A DNA stretch of 64,000 bases, from assembly GCA_965261695.1 (NCBI GenBank), contig OZ253474.1, positions 3,472,001 to 3,536,000 of the forward strand. The letters are read 5' to 3'. Of this stretch, positions 8,908 through 16,702 are shown piece after piece. The notes below the pieces were generated by a model that was not told the origin of the DNA, did not search any database, and saw only the letters and a list, made by a program, of their open reading frames with translations. Position numbers and translations under genes: made by a program. Each line of letters starts with the position of its first letter. Position 1 is the first letter of the stretch. The DNA comes from Bin5 sp965261695 (lineage in GTDB: Bacteria > Chloroflexota > Anaerolineae > Caldilineales > Caldilineaceae).

Positions 8908-10050
8908 CTACCCGGCTCCGGAGGGAACCGTAAAAAAATCCGCGTGCTCGCGGTCGTCCGCCCCCGCGATGGCAGCCACCTTCTCGCCGATCCCTGCCAT
9001 CAGCTCATCAAAGGAATCGGCGAAGGCGTCCACACCTTCGCGCATCAACTGGACGGTAATGTCGTCCAGATCGATGCCCAGTTCGGCCAGCTGCGCCAAC
9101 TGCCGGCGGACCTGCTCCATATCCGTATCCACAGTGCGGGCCGCGCAGCCATGATCCAGGTAGGCGTCCAGCGTGTCGGGGGGAACCGTGTTGACCGTAT
9201 GGGGTCCGATCAGTTCGTCCAAATACAGCGTGTCGGGGTAGTCGGGGTTCTTGGTGCTGGTGCTGCCCCACAACGGACGCTGCACGCGCGCCCCCTGCGC
9301 CGTCAGCTTCTCCCAACGAGGACCGCTGAAAAGCTCGCTGAAACGATGATAGGCCATCTTGGCGTTGGCAATGGCGATCTTGCCCTGAAGCTCGCTGTTG
9401 CCGAGTTCGCTCAACCTGGAGTCTGCCTTGCCATCCACCCGGCTGACGAAGAAAGAGGCCACCGACGCCACCCGGCTGAGATCCACATGCGCGGCAGCCA
9501 GCTTCTCCAGACCGTGAATATAGGCCATCGCGCTGCCTTCATACTGTTGCAGCGAGAAGATCAGTGTGACATTGATGTTGATGCCCTCGCCGATCAGCGT
9601 TTCAATCGCCGGGATGCCCTGCGGCGTGGCCGGCACCTTGATCATCACGTTCGCCCGGTCCACCAGCGACGAAAGGCGGCGGGCTTCCATCACCGTGCCC
9701 TCCGTATCGTAGGCCAGCTTCGGATTGACCTCCAGACTGACGTAGCCGTCCAGACCGTCCGTGCTGTTGTAGACCGGCTGCATGATGTCGCAGGCGCGGC
9801 GGATGTCCTGGATGGCGAGCGTCTCGTATATGTCATTGACCGATCTGCCTTCATCGACCAGCCGTTCGACAGCGGCATCATAATCACTGCTTGCAGTGAT
9901 CGCTTTCTGGAAGATTGACGGGTTCGACGTAACGCCCCGCAGCCCCTGCGCGACCAGTTCACCCAATTCGCCGGAGTCCAGGAAGGAACGCCGTATGAAA
10001 TCCAGCCAGATCGACTGACCTAGCGCCGCTGCTTCTTTCATTCTTGTCAT
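8908..10050 (-). CDS. tal: Transaldolase (first half of a tal-pgi fusion)
   Basis: A 380-residue transaldolase. It transfers a dihydroxyacetone unit between sedoheptulose 7-phosphate and glyceraldehyde 3-phosphate in the pentose phosphate pathway. The N-terminal signature is GVTSNPSIFQKAI. The Schiff-base Lys lies in VMIKVPATPQGI, about residue 140. The FFVSRVDGKAD strand is also present. The start at 10050 has GAGGAG ten bases upstream; ATG 10041 is an alternative. The last seven codons before the stop (TVPSGAG) are out of frame relative to the family, because the natural chain continues into glucose-6-phosphate isomerase after a T7 run at 8932-8938. It lies 77 bases downstream of the polyphosphate glucokinase gene. 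Confidence 0.9.
   Translation of the reverse strand: MTRMKEAAALGQSIWLDFIRRSFLDSGELGELVAQGLRGVTSNPSIFQKAITASSDYDAAVERLVDEGRSVNDIYETLAIQDIRRACDIMQPVYNSTDGLDGYVSLEVNPKLAYDTEGTVMEARRLSSLVDRANVMIKVPATPQGIPAIETLIGEGININVTLIFSLQQYEGSAMAYIHGLEKLAAAHVDLSRVASVASFFVSRVDGKADSRLSELGNSELQGKIAIANAKMAYHRFSELFSGPRWEKLTAQGARVQRPLWGSTSTKNPDYPDTLYLDELIGPHTVNTVPPDTLDAYLDHGCAARTVDTDMEQVRRQLAQLAELGIDLDDITVQLMREGVDAFADSFDELMAGIGEKVAAIAGADDREHADFFTVPSGAG
8932..8938 (-). other. tal-pgi: Homopolymer where the tal and pgi frames meet (-1 shift)
   Basis: Seven A on the plus strand, read as seven T on the coding strand. The transaldolase frame reads GAT TTT TTT ACG and ends 24 bases later at TAG (8908-8910). The pgi frame reads TTT TTT TAC GGT and stays open into the isomerase. 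The slip is -1 relative to transaldolase, and T TTT TTT is a feasible slippery heptamer. A one-base under-call in the run would give the same picture. Confidence 0.8.
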
Positions 10051-10127
10051 GGTTGCTCTTCTCCTCGAATTTATCTCTCAGATCTGATGTGACGCTGCCG
10101 CGTTCAAATGGCGAAGTGGCGGCGCAT

Positions 10128-10922
10128 TCAATCGTACTCCGGCACATATAGGATGGCGGGATCCAGTTCCGCGTCCGCGCCCCCCTGAATCAGGGCAAGC
10201 GCCGCCATCGCGCCGCCGATCAATCCCGCGTGATTGCGCATCTGGGCGGCGACAATCGGCGCGCGCACGTCAATGTACTTGACATACTTCTCGCTTCTCT
10301 TGCTTACGCCTCCGCCAATAATAAACAGATCGGGCGAAAGCAGAAATTCTACGGTCTGGAAATATCTGTTGAGCCGCGCGCCCCACTCCGCCCAACTCAG
10401 CTTCTCCCGTTTGCGCACGCTGCCGGCCGCCCGGCTCTCGGCGTTGACGCCATCGATCTCAATGTGCCCAAATTCGGTATTCGGCGCCAGATGCCCGTCA
10501 ACGAACAGCGCCGAGCCGATGCCTGTGCCCAAAGTGAGCAGCAGGACAACGCCCGGTTGATCCCTGCCCACGCCGAAGACCATTTCGGCGATGCCGGCTG
10601 CATCGGCGTCGTTGATGATCGAAGCCGGGCAGCCGGTGGCCCGCTCGAGCAACGCCGGCGCATCGGTGCCGACCCACGAGTCGTCCACATTGGCTGCCGT
10701 GCAGACGACGCCGTTGCGAATCACGGCCGGAAAGGTGCATCCCATCGGGCCTGTCCAGTTGAAATGATCGACGATTTCCGTCACCACCTCGGCCACTGCT
10801 TGCGGCGTAGACGGGTCCGGCGTGTCGATACGTCGGCGTTTGGTCAACAGCTCACCGGTCTCCGCGTCAACCACCGCGCCTTTAATGCCGCTGCCGCCGA
10901 TGTCAATGCCTAGAATGTCCAT
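10128..10922 (-). CDS. ppgK: Polyphosphate glucokinase (ROK family)
   Basis: A 264-residue ROK-fold kinase. The first phosphate loop is GIDIGGSGIKGA at residues 4-15; LTLGTGIGSALFVDG is the second phosphate motif, and the next segment NTEFGH carries catalytic and structural residues. The combination is characteristic of PpgK, which phosphorylates glucose with inorganic polyphosphate (often also ATP) and is known from Actinobacteria and Chloroflexota. The ATG is preceded by AAGGAGG five bases upstream. It heads a minus-strand operon with transaldolase, phosphoglucose isomerase and ribose-5-phosphate isomerase, so glucose 6-phosphate made here feeds directly into the next enzymes. Confidence 0.9.
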   Translation of the reverse strand: MDILGIDIGGSGIKGAVVDAETGELLTKRRRIDTPDPSTPQAVAEVVTEIVDHFNWTGPMGCTFPAVIRNGVVCTAANVDDSWVGTDAPALLERATGCPASIINDADAAGIAEMVFGVGRDQPGVVLLLTLGTGIGSALFVDGHLAPNTEFGHIEIDGVNAESRAAGSVRKREKLSWAEWGARLNRYFQTVEFLLSPDLFIIGGGVSKRSEKYVKYIDVRAPIVAAQMRNHAGLIGGAMAALALIQGGADAELDPAILYVPEYD

Positions 10923-11091
10923 CTATCCCTCCTTGGGCAGGAGCCGATTGATCCTTGTTCGCTGCGCAACCGTGATGCTGCTGAAGCCGGGGCCCATCGC
11001 ACGGTGCAGCCCTTTGATAGGTGACTGTCCTCATCGGGAGAGTTTCAGGACGTGCAAATTCAGTTTGATGACAGCCAATATATCTGCCCTT

Positions 11092-11553
11092 CTAATATTG
11101 AACTACATATGTACTCATAAGTTTGTCGTGCCAACCCTGATTCTCTTTATCCAAAACAATCCAAAGAAAACCCAGCCCGAAGACAATCGAAGAAATGATA
11201 AATTTTCCAATTACTTCGCGAAAAAGCATGGTGAAGAAACCTGCTCTTTCTCCATTTTCTTTGGCGACGTGCAAACCTATAAGTATCTTCCCAGGTGTTG
11301 TGCCTCTGGCAAAGAGAACCAATGCAAATATGGCGTATGCTATCAGGAGAATTGTTCCTATTGTGGCGTCTCCGATGACAAGACCGATCAGAGAAATAAT
11401 CCCGTAAACCAGAAATTCAAGAACAAAGGCGCCAAGGCGTCTTGCCGGAGAAGCTAACCTGCCAAACTGAGGGTTAATCGCATTGGCGTGACAAATTGGA
11501 CACCAGCGTGCCCCGGCAGGCAATTCCGTATTGCAGGCCGTACATGCACTCAT
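11092..11553 (-). CDS. RDD-family membrane protein with N-terminal zinc ribbon
   Basis: A 153-residue protein. The first 23 residues hold a CxxC...CxxC zinc ribbon (CTACN and CPICH). An RDD domain follows, with three hydrophobic segments and the motifs RRLGAFVLEFL, GTTPGKILIGLHV and QGWHDKLM. RDD proteins are small integral membrane proteins, some linked to transport, mostly of unknown role. ATG 11553 was chosen over 11586 because GAGGAG lies eight bases before it. It sits 39 bases downstream of the Gfo/Idh gene on the same strand and may be cotranscribed. Confidence 0.85.
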   Translation of the reverse strand: MSACTACNTELPAGARWCPICHANAINPQFGRLASPARRLGAFVLEFLVYGIISLIGLVIGDATIGTILLIAYAIFALVLFARGTTPGKILIGLHVAKENGERAGFFTMLFREVIGKFIISSIVFGLGFLWIVLDKENQGWHDKLMSTYVVQY

Positions 11554-11592
11554 GGTTTCTTCTCCTCTTTCTGCTCTGCGTGTCATGCTATC

Positions 11593-12603
11593 TCACACGT
11601 GTCGCTCGACCTTCTGCATCGCGCCCGTCTGCGCGGACCTCAGCATCGCCTCCACCACCGCCAGATCCTGCAACGCCTGCTGGGGCGAATTGCGGTGACC
11701 CACGCCATCCCGCACGGCAGCCATAAACGCAGCCAGCTCCTCCCGCACGCTGATGAACATGTTGAACTGCTGCCGTTCGCACGCCTCGCCGCTCTGTAAC
11801 ACAAGCTCGCCGCGCGAGACGCGCAGGCTGCCCTCACTCCCGCCAATATGGACCGCATCGCTTCCCAGCGTACTGCCCGCCGCATAGGTGTTCAAGTATG
11901 TGCCGACGACGCCGCTGGCAAAACGCAGCGCCGCGCTCATCGTATCCGCCGGCGGCAGGTCAGGCCGATGCGCCGCCGTCAGCGCGCACACGCTCTCGAT
12001 CTCCCCCAGCAGCAGGCGCAGACCGGCCACGTGATGCACACCCCCATCCAGCAGGAATCCGCCCGGAAACTCTCCCGACCGCCGCCAGTCCGTCTGCAGA
12101 TAGGGCGAGTCGACCATCACCGGCAGTTGCAGCGAAAAGTCACAGAAAAGAGGCTGCCCGATCCGACCGGCGCGGATCGCCTGCGCCGCGGCCTGAAACG
12201 CCTCCTCATAGCGCCAGTTCTCGCCCACCATCCACACCCGATCCCCGTAATGCCGGCTGCGCGCGATCAGCGCCTGCGCTTCGGCAACCGTCGGCGCGAT
12301 CGGCTTCTCGCTGACGACGTGCTTGCCCGCCGCCAGTGCCTGTGTCACCACCGCCGGCAGCAGCGGAATCGGCAGCACCACATCGACCGCTTCGACGCTC
12401 TCGTTGGCCAGCAGCGCTTCGAGATCGGTGTAAATCTCGACAGGATAGGGGATCGCATCCGCCACCGTCTTGGCCGATGCGCGCGTGCGGCTGTACACCG
12501 CCGCGACCTGCGTCGCCTCGCCCAACTCCAGCAAAGACGGCGCGTGCGCTTTGCGTACAAATGCCCCGGCTCCGATCAGAGCAATGCGAACCGGCCCGCC
12601 CAT
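11593..12603 (-). CDS. Gfo/Idh/MocA-family oxidoreductase
   Basis: A 336-residue NAD(P)-dependent dehydrogenase. The Rossmann motif is IALIGAGAFVRKAHA at about residues 6-20. The family catalytic motif is VVSEKPIAPTVAEA, in which the Lys of EKP is catalytic. The C-terminal half has the alpha/beta substrate domain, with FLLDGGVHHVAGLRLLLGE holding the usual DxGxH-type segment. The family oxidises or reduces sugars, inositols and related polyols; the substrate cannot be assigned. It is divergent from the MTAP-like gene and upstream of the RDD gene. Confidence 0.85.
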   Translation of the reverse strand: MGGPVRIALIGAGAFVRKAHAPSLLELGEATQVAAVYSRTRASAKTVADAIPYPVEIYTDLEALLANESVEAVDVVLPIPLLPAVVTQALAAGKHVVSEKPIAPTVAEAQALIARSRHYGDRVWMVGENWRYEEAFQAAAQAIRAGRIGQPLFCDFSLQLPVMVDSPYLQTDWRRSGEFPGGFLLDGGVHHVAGLRLLLGEIESVCALTAAHRPDLPPADTMSAALRFASGVVGTYLNTYAAGSTLGSDAVHIGGSEGSLRVSRGELVLQSGEACERQQFNMFISVREELAAFMAAVRDGVGHRNSPQQALQDLAVVEAMLRSAQTGAMQKVERHV

Positions 12604-12732
12604 AGACCCTCCCCGATGACGCTGAAAATACCGAAAAGCACACCCGTCTTGCTATCGCTGCCAACTGATGCTATCTTTTGCACAGGTGAACCTATCGGCA
12701 GGATGTGGATCAAATAAGCGTATTATATCACA

Positions 12733-13503
12733 GTGAGCCTGGGGAAACAGGTGAAACCGCTGCTGCTTCTGTTGGCCGTTCCGCTGCCACCGCAATCGTT
12801 GGAAGCCATCGGCCCCCTAATCGAAGAACGCATGGTCGACACGGAGTACGGCCCCGTTGGCCCCCTTGCATGGCGCGGCCAGCCGCTCGGCCCCTCGGTC
12901 TGGATTCAACCCTACTACGGCCTGCCCTCCCGCACAGATCCGCGCGCCACGCTCCACGCCGCACAGGCGCTGAACGTGAGCCAGATCGTCGCCTGGGACA
13001 GCGCAGTCGCCGTCAATCCGATGTTGGGGCCGGGTTATCCGATGTTGATCACCGACTACATCGATTTCACCCGCCATCAGCCGCAGACGTTCCTGGAAGA
13101 CGAGGGCATGGGCGGCCTTAGTCAGACACCGGCCGTCTGTCCTCGCCTGACCGGGATGCTGTCCCGCGTCCTGCCGATGGCGCCGGGCGGCGTCTATCTG
13201 GGCGTTGACGGTCCGCGGCGGGAGACCGCGGCCGAGGCGCGCATGTACCGCATCTGGGGGGCCGACGTCCTCGGCCAGAACCTGGTGCCGGAGATCGCGC
13301 TCGCCAGAGAGTTGGGCCTCTGCTTCGCCGGCCTGGTCACCGTCGATGAAATCAGCGCCGAACGCCCGCCGCCGCCGACCCGGCGCGAGGACCATCGAGG
13401 GCTGGAAGCGGTGGTGCAGGCCTTGTCCGCCTTCTTGCAGTCCGGGGATGAAAACGTGTCCTGTGACTGCGCTCGGCGCGAAACTGCTCGGTCGCCCCGC
13501 TGA
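12733..13503 (+). CDS. MTAP/PNP-like nucleoside phosphorylase
   Basis: A 256-residue protein whose second half matches the 5'-methylthioadenosine/purine nucleoside phosphorylase family. GPRRETAAEARMYRIWGAD corresponds to the family's GPRFET substrate loop. PEIALARELGLCFAGLVTV is the following helix-strand, and the region near YYGLPSRTDPRATLHAAQAL matches the phosphate/nucleoside segment. The N-terminal glycine-rich phosphate loop of true MTAPs is not recognisable, so activity is uncertain. GTG 12733 is the first start; GTG 12751, with GGGGA just before it, is equally likely. Its TGA overlaps the next start (TGATG), implying translational coupling. Confidence 0.65.
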   Translation: MSLGKQVKPLLLLLAVPLPPQSLEAIGPLIEERMVDTEYGPVGPLAWRGQPLGPSVWIQPYYGLPSRTDPRATLHAAQALNVSQIVAWDSAVAVNPMLGPGYPMLITDYIDFTRHQPQTFLEDEGMGGLSQTPAVCPRLTGMLSRVLPMAPGGVYLGVDGPRRETAAEARMYRIWGADVLGQNLVPEIALARELGLCFAGLVTVDEISAERPPPPTRREDHRGLEAVVQALSAFLQSGDENVSCDCARRETARSPR

Positions 13504-14189
13504 TGAAGATTACCCAGCTATTTGAACAGCTAGAACTCTACAGCGAAGGCGATCCCCCTTCCCACTCGCTCTTCGTCCTGGCGCGCCTGCTCGGAACAGC
13601 CGATAGGCTGCTGATCATCGATCCGCCGGCCGATGTCAGCGCCCGCTTTGGCGTGGCGGAGGAGACGGCTACGCTCTTCACCTGCGCCGCCGAGGATGTC
13701 GGGCTGCCGCGCGTCCAGACCCGGCTTGGCGGCGTCGCCCACATCAACATCGGCCAACATCTGCTGGATATCTACTCGCAGCGGCACGCCAATCTGGTCC
13801 ACTTTCCGGCGATAGGCGTACTCTGTGGGGGAGCCTTTGGCAGCGACCTGGCGCTGCCGGAACTGGGCGAAGGCTCTGACGGCGAGGATGAGATCGAGAG
13901 CCTGCGTCTGCTGGCGCGCCTGCTGAAAGGACGCCGCCTGCAACTATACATCCCGCGCATCGGCTCCATCTCGTCGGACAAGATCGAGGTGATGAAGCGA
14001 TTGGCGGGGGACGTCAGCTATCTCCACGGTCTGCGGCGCACCGTCTCGCAAGCGGCCGCGCAGGACGCATTCTGGAGCCGGTCCGAACAGATAGCTGAAT
14101 CGCTCCTGCCGGAAGATCGCCGCACCCCCCCCGCCGTCGCCATCCACCGGCAGAATATCGAGCGTCTTTACAACGCGATTCTGGCTTGA
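13503..14189 (+). CDS. Unrecognised protein, possibly a degenerate metallo-beta-lactamase fold
   Basis: A 228-residue protein translationally coupled to the MTAP-like gene (one-base overlap). I do not recognise it with certainty. Its layout suggests an MBL-fold hydrolase that has lost its metal ligands: the segment around NLVHFPAIGVLCGGAFGSD looks like the family's 'vyLP..gvLf.GD' strand. LQLYIPRIGSISSDK sits where active members have IPGHG, with the His replaced. The HxHxDH motif is not seen. If this reading is right, it is a non-catalytic or differently acting relative. Being coupled to a nucleoside phosphorylase-like protein, it may be that protein's partner. Confidence 0.4.
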   Translation: MKITQLFEQLELYSEGDPPSHSLFVLARLLGTADRLLIIDPPADVSARFGVAEETATLFTCAAEDVGLPRVQTRLGGVAHINIGQHLLDIYSQRHANLVHFPAIGVLCGGAFGSDLALPELGEGSDGEDEIESLRLLARLLKGRRLQLYIPRIGSISSDKIEVMKRLAGDVSYLHGLRRTVSQAAAQDAFWSRSEQIAESLLPEDRRTPPAVAIHRQNIERLYNAILA

Positions 14190-14202
14190 GCTTTCGTTTC
14201 CA

Positions 14203-14601
14203 TCACGTCCCACCCACGCCTCTGAACTGTAGCTGAACCTGTGCTAGCAAAGATTCCACCAGGAACAAGCCTTCCTGTCGGTCAATTGGCGCCGCCTCAA
14301 CGCCGATAGCTTCGTAGCGGAACTGAACTGCATAGGGAGTGTACTCAATCAGCGCTGAACAGATCGACGCGGCAACGCCTCTTTCCTGCAGGAGATTAAA
14401 CAGCAATTCCAGGTCATGTGTTAGAGGGTATGTTTCGCCCAACAGAGCGAGCCATGCCTTGAGCAGTTTTTCAGCTGCCTGTTCCACATGGAAACCAAAG
14501 ATCTCATCGGCGAAAGTGGAGGCATCGCCCATGCCCCTCAAGGCTTCGATATCTCGTTCCGAAGCCTCCAATAACATGCGGGCGCACTTAACGTCGCTCA
14601 T
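14203..14601 (-). CDS. HEPN-domain protein, partner of MNT nucleotidyltransferase
   Basis: A 132-residue all-helical HEPN protein: FHVEQAAEKLLKAWLALLG followed by YPLTHDLELLF is the hallmark pair of helices in this family (PF05168 type). The RxxxxHxY toxin motif of HepT-type HEPN proteins is not obvious, so RNase activity is doubtful. The start at 14601 overlaps the end of the nucleotidyltransferase gene by 14 bases, the usual arrangement of MNT/HEPN two-gene modules. Such pairs act as toxin-antitoxin systems or as uncharacterised regulatory pairs. The gene is convergent with the gene ending at 14189. Confidence 0.8.
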   Translation of the reverse strand: MSDVKCARMLLEASERDIEALRGMGDASTFADEIFGFHVEQAAEKLLKAWLALLGETYPLTHDLELLFNLLQERGVAASICSALIEYTPYAVQFRYEAIGVEAAPIDRQEGLFLVESLLAQVQLQFRGVGGT

Positions 14602-14923
14602 AAAGCACCCGCCCTTCGCGCAGCGCGCGCGCCAGGACATGGTTGAGGGAATCTCGCCAGTACTCGACCTCGTCGCGGCTATAGAGCAAGATATCTTTGG
14701 CAACGCCGAAGCCTGCCAAGGAGCGATAAAGCCGGGCTGTCTCCAGGCGCCGGCTCCTCTCCCGGCCGAATGGCTCGGATTCCACCACCACCAGATCCAC
14801 GTCCGATTCTGCGCGCGCGTCGCCGCGTGCATGTGAGCCAAAGAGGATCACCTGTTCGGGATCCACCTCTTCCACAATCTTCTGCACCATACGGTCCAGG
14901 ACTGTATCCGACAATTGCGCCAT
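14588..14923 (-). CDS. Minimal nucleotidyltransferase (MNT), antitoxin-like
   Basis: A 111-residue polymerase-beta-fold nucleotidyltransferase. ILFGSHARGDARAESDVDLV contains the GS-x10-DxD motif of MntA-type AMP transferases, with a third acidic residue expected later in the chain. In characterised pairs the MNT protein adenylylates its HEPN partner and neutralises it. ATG 14923 is chosen because conserved sequence starts just after it; 14971 is an upstream in-frame alternative. It lies immediately upstream of, and overlaps, the HEPN gene. ruvB ends about 110 bases away on the same strand. Confidence 0.85.
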   Translation of the reverse strand: MAQLSDTVLDRMVQKIVEEVDPEQVILFGSHARGDARAESDVDLVVVESEPFGRERSRRLETARLYRSLAGFGVAKDILLYSRDEVEYWRDSLNHVLARALREGRVLYERR

Positions 14924-15030
14924 TTTCTCACCTCTGCCTATCGTACCGCCAACCCCGCTGCGATCTCCCATTCATCGGCGCCGACCTTCCTTGTGTACTC
15001 GGGCTTCTCGTGCTGGCGTCCCGCCACCGC

Positions 15031-16119
15031 TCATCCCGACCCGCCGCCGAACAGACTCCTCTGCTCCGGCGAATCGGGATAGGCCGCGCCGATGTGCGCG
15101 TAGGCCGCCCTCGTGGCCATACGCCCGCGCGGGGTGCGCTCCAGGAACCCCAATTGCAGCAGATACGGCTCCACTACGTCCATGATCGTATCGCCTTCCT
15201 CGCTGATACTGGCCGCCAGCGTCCCCAGCCCGACAGGGCCGCCGCTGAACTTGCTGACAATTGAGTCCAGCACGCGCCTGTCCAGATCGTCCAGCCCCAG
15301 ATGATCGATCTCATGGACGGCCAGCGCCTCATCGGCCAGGTCAACGGTGATGCTGCCGTCGGCGCGCACCTGCGCATAGTCGCGCACGCGGCGCAGCAGC
15401 CGCAATGCCACCCGCGGCGTTCCCCGCGCGCGGCGCGCGATCTCCACCGCGCCGGCGCCGTCGATGGGCGTCTCCAGCATCGCCGCCGCGCGCACGATGA
15501 TCGTCTCCAGCGCATCCTGGCTGTAAAAGTCAAAGCGTTCGACAACACCGAAACGGGCGCGCAATGGCGCCGTCATGAGCGCCAGGCGCGTGGTCGCGCC
15601 GACGATGGTGAAGCGGGGCAACTTCAGGCGGATGCTGCGCGCGCTGGGGCCGCTGCCGACCGTGATGTCGAGCACAAAATCCTCCATCGCCGGGTAAAGA
15701 ATCTCCTCGACTGCGCGACCTAAACTGTGGATTTCGTCAACGAACAGGATGTCTCCCTTGCGCAGGTTTGTGAGGATGGCGGCCAGATCGCCGGCCTTTT
15801 CGATCGCCGGCCCGGCCGTCGGCTTGAGATTGCCCTGCATCTCATGCGCCAGAATATGGCTGAGCGTGGTCTTGCCCAGCCCCTGCGGACCGTAAAGGAG
15901 CACATGGTCGAGCGCCTCGCCGCGTTGACGCGCCGCCTGCACCAGGATACGCATCTTTTCCCGCATCCTCTCCTGGCCGATCATCTCGTCCAGGCTCTTG
16001 GGTCGCAACGCATAGTCGATGCGGCCGTCCTCGCCCTGTCGTTCGCCGGAAATCTCCCGCCTTTTCAGCCCTGAGCCTCCCTGGAAGCTGCTCTGTGTCA
16101 CGCTGCGTTCATCGGCCAT
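15031..16119 (-). CDS. ruvB: Holliday junction branch migration ATPase RuvB
   Basis: A 362-residue protein, near the usual RuvB length. RuvB is the hexameric motor that drives Holliday junction migration with RuvA. It has the N-terminal RPKSLDEMIGQ motif, Walker A GPQGLGKTTLSHILA (a Gln replaces the commoner second Pro), Walker B ILFVDEIHSLGRAVEEILY, sensor 1 IVGATTRLALMTAPLRARFG, and the winged-helix C-terminus with LGFLERTPRGR. The start at 16119 is the Met before the variable Ser/Gln-rich leader; the frame further upstream is not coding-like. ruvA and ruvC are not adjacent. A divergent promoter region separates it from the DksA-type gene. Confidence 0.95.
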   Translation of the reverse strand: MADERSVTQSSFQGGSGLKRREISGERQGEDGRIDYALRPKSLDEMIGQERMREKMRILVQAARQRGEALDHVLLYGPQGLGKTTLSHILAHEMQGNLKPTAGPAIEKAGDLAAILTNLRKGDILFVDEIHSLGRAVEEILYPAMEDFVLDITVGSGPSARSIRLKLPRFTIVGATTRLALMTAPLRARFGVVERFDFYSQDALETIIVRAAAMLETPIDGAGAVEIARRARGTPRVALRLLRRVRDYAQVRADGSITVDLADEALAVHEIDHLGLDDLDRRVLDSIVSKFSGGPVGLGTLAASISEEGDTIMDVVEPYLLQLGFLERTPRGRMATRAAYAHIGAAYPDSPEQRSLFGGGSG

Positions 16120-16162
16120 GTTCCCATCCAATCGGAATTGTAAGAACGATTGTGCTAAAGAT

Positions 16163-16168
16163 AGTATA
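16163..16168 (-). promoter_or_regulatory. Candidate extended -10 element for ruvB
   Basis: On the minus strand TATACT is preceded by TGG, giving an extended -10 (TGnTATACT). A weak TTTTGC lies 17 bases further upstream. The predicted start would be about 40 bases before the ruvB coding start. Confidence 0.45.
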
Positions 16169-16230
16169 CCAAAGGGCGACCGAGGGCAAAACAGCCTGCA
16201 ATGATCCTGCGTCGCTTGTGTATGTCCGCA

Positions 16231-16259
16231 TTGACGGAACCTACAAAAGCTGTTATAAC
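16231..16259 (+). promoter_or_regulatory. Strong sigma-70-type promoter for dksA-like/upp
   Basis: TTGACG at 16231-16236, a spacer of exactly 17 bases, then TATAAC at 16254-16259. Both boxes match five of six consensus positions. It lies 44 bases before the coding start of the DksA-type gene and is one of the best matches in the window. Confidence 0.7.
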
Positions 16260-16303
16260 ATTTCCCATATTTGGTACCATACCTTGAATAAGAAGGAACT
16301 GTC

Positions 16304-16681
16304 ATGCCGAAGAAGTCGAAAATAGACAGCAAACGATTGCTGGCCAACCTGGAACAGGTGAATGAAGAATTGGAACATCTGCGCAATCTGATGCAAGGTG
16401 AAGTCGATGCTGAACTGGACGAAGGCGACACGGAGATCGTCGAACGGGAGAAAACCGCTGCTCTGATCGCTGTGCTGAAGCGCCGTCAGCATAACATTGA
16501 ACACGCCCTGCGCGTGATCGAGATTGGGCAGTATGGCATCTGTGAACGCTGCCGCGAACAGATCAGCCCGGCGCGCCTCGAGGTCAAACCTGACGCAACC
16601 CTATGTATGAACTGCCAGCGGGAAGTCGAATCCATCAACCGGCGCAACCGCGCCCCCCGCGCGACCCCGGCCCGCTGGTAG
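16304..16681 (+). CDS. TraR/DksA-type C4 zinc-finger protein
   Basis: A 125-residue protein with a coiled-coil-like N-terminal half (about residues 8-72) and a C4 zinc finger formed by Cys80, Cys83, Cys101 and Cys104 (CERC...CMNC). This is the architecture of DksA/TraR proteins, which bind the RNA polymerase secondary channel and modulate initiation. The acidic tip motif of E. coli DksA (DxxDxA) is not conserved exactly, so a stringent-response role is inferred only. The start has AAGGA six bases upstream and a good promoter. It is followed after 21 bases by upp and is likely cotranscribed. Confidence 0.85.
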   Translation: MPKKSKIDSKRLLANLEQVNEELEHLRNLMQGEVDAELDEGDTEIVEREKTAALIAVLKRRQHNIEHALRVIEIGQYGICERCREQISPARLEVKPDATLCMNCQREVESINRRNRAPRATPARW

Positions 16682-16702
16682 GAGCAAGCCCGAAGGAACC
16701 AC

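Noticed and set aside
16120..16431. N-terminal extension of RuvB up to 16431
   Set aside because: The extra residues are Ser/Cys-rich, overlap the divergent promoter and the start of the DksA-type gene, and are absent from the RuvB family.
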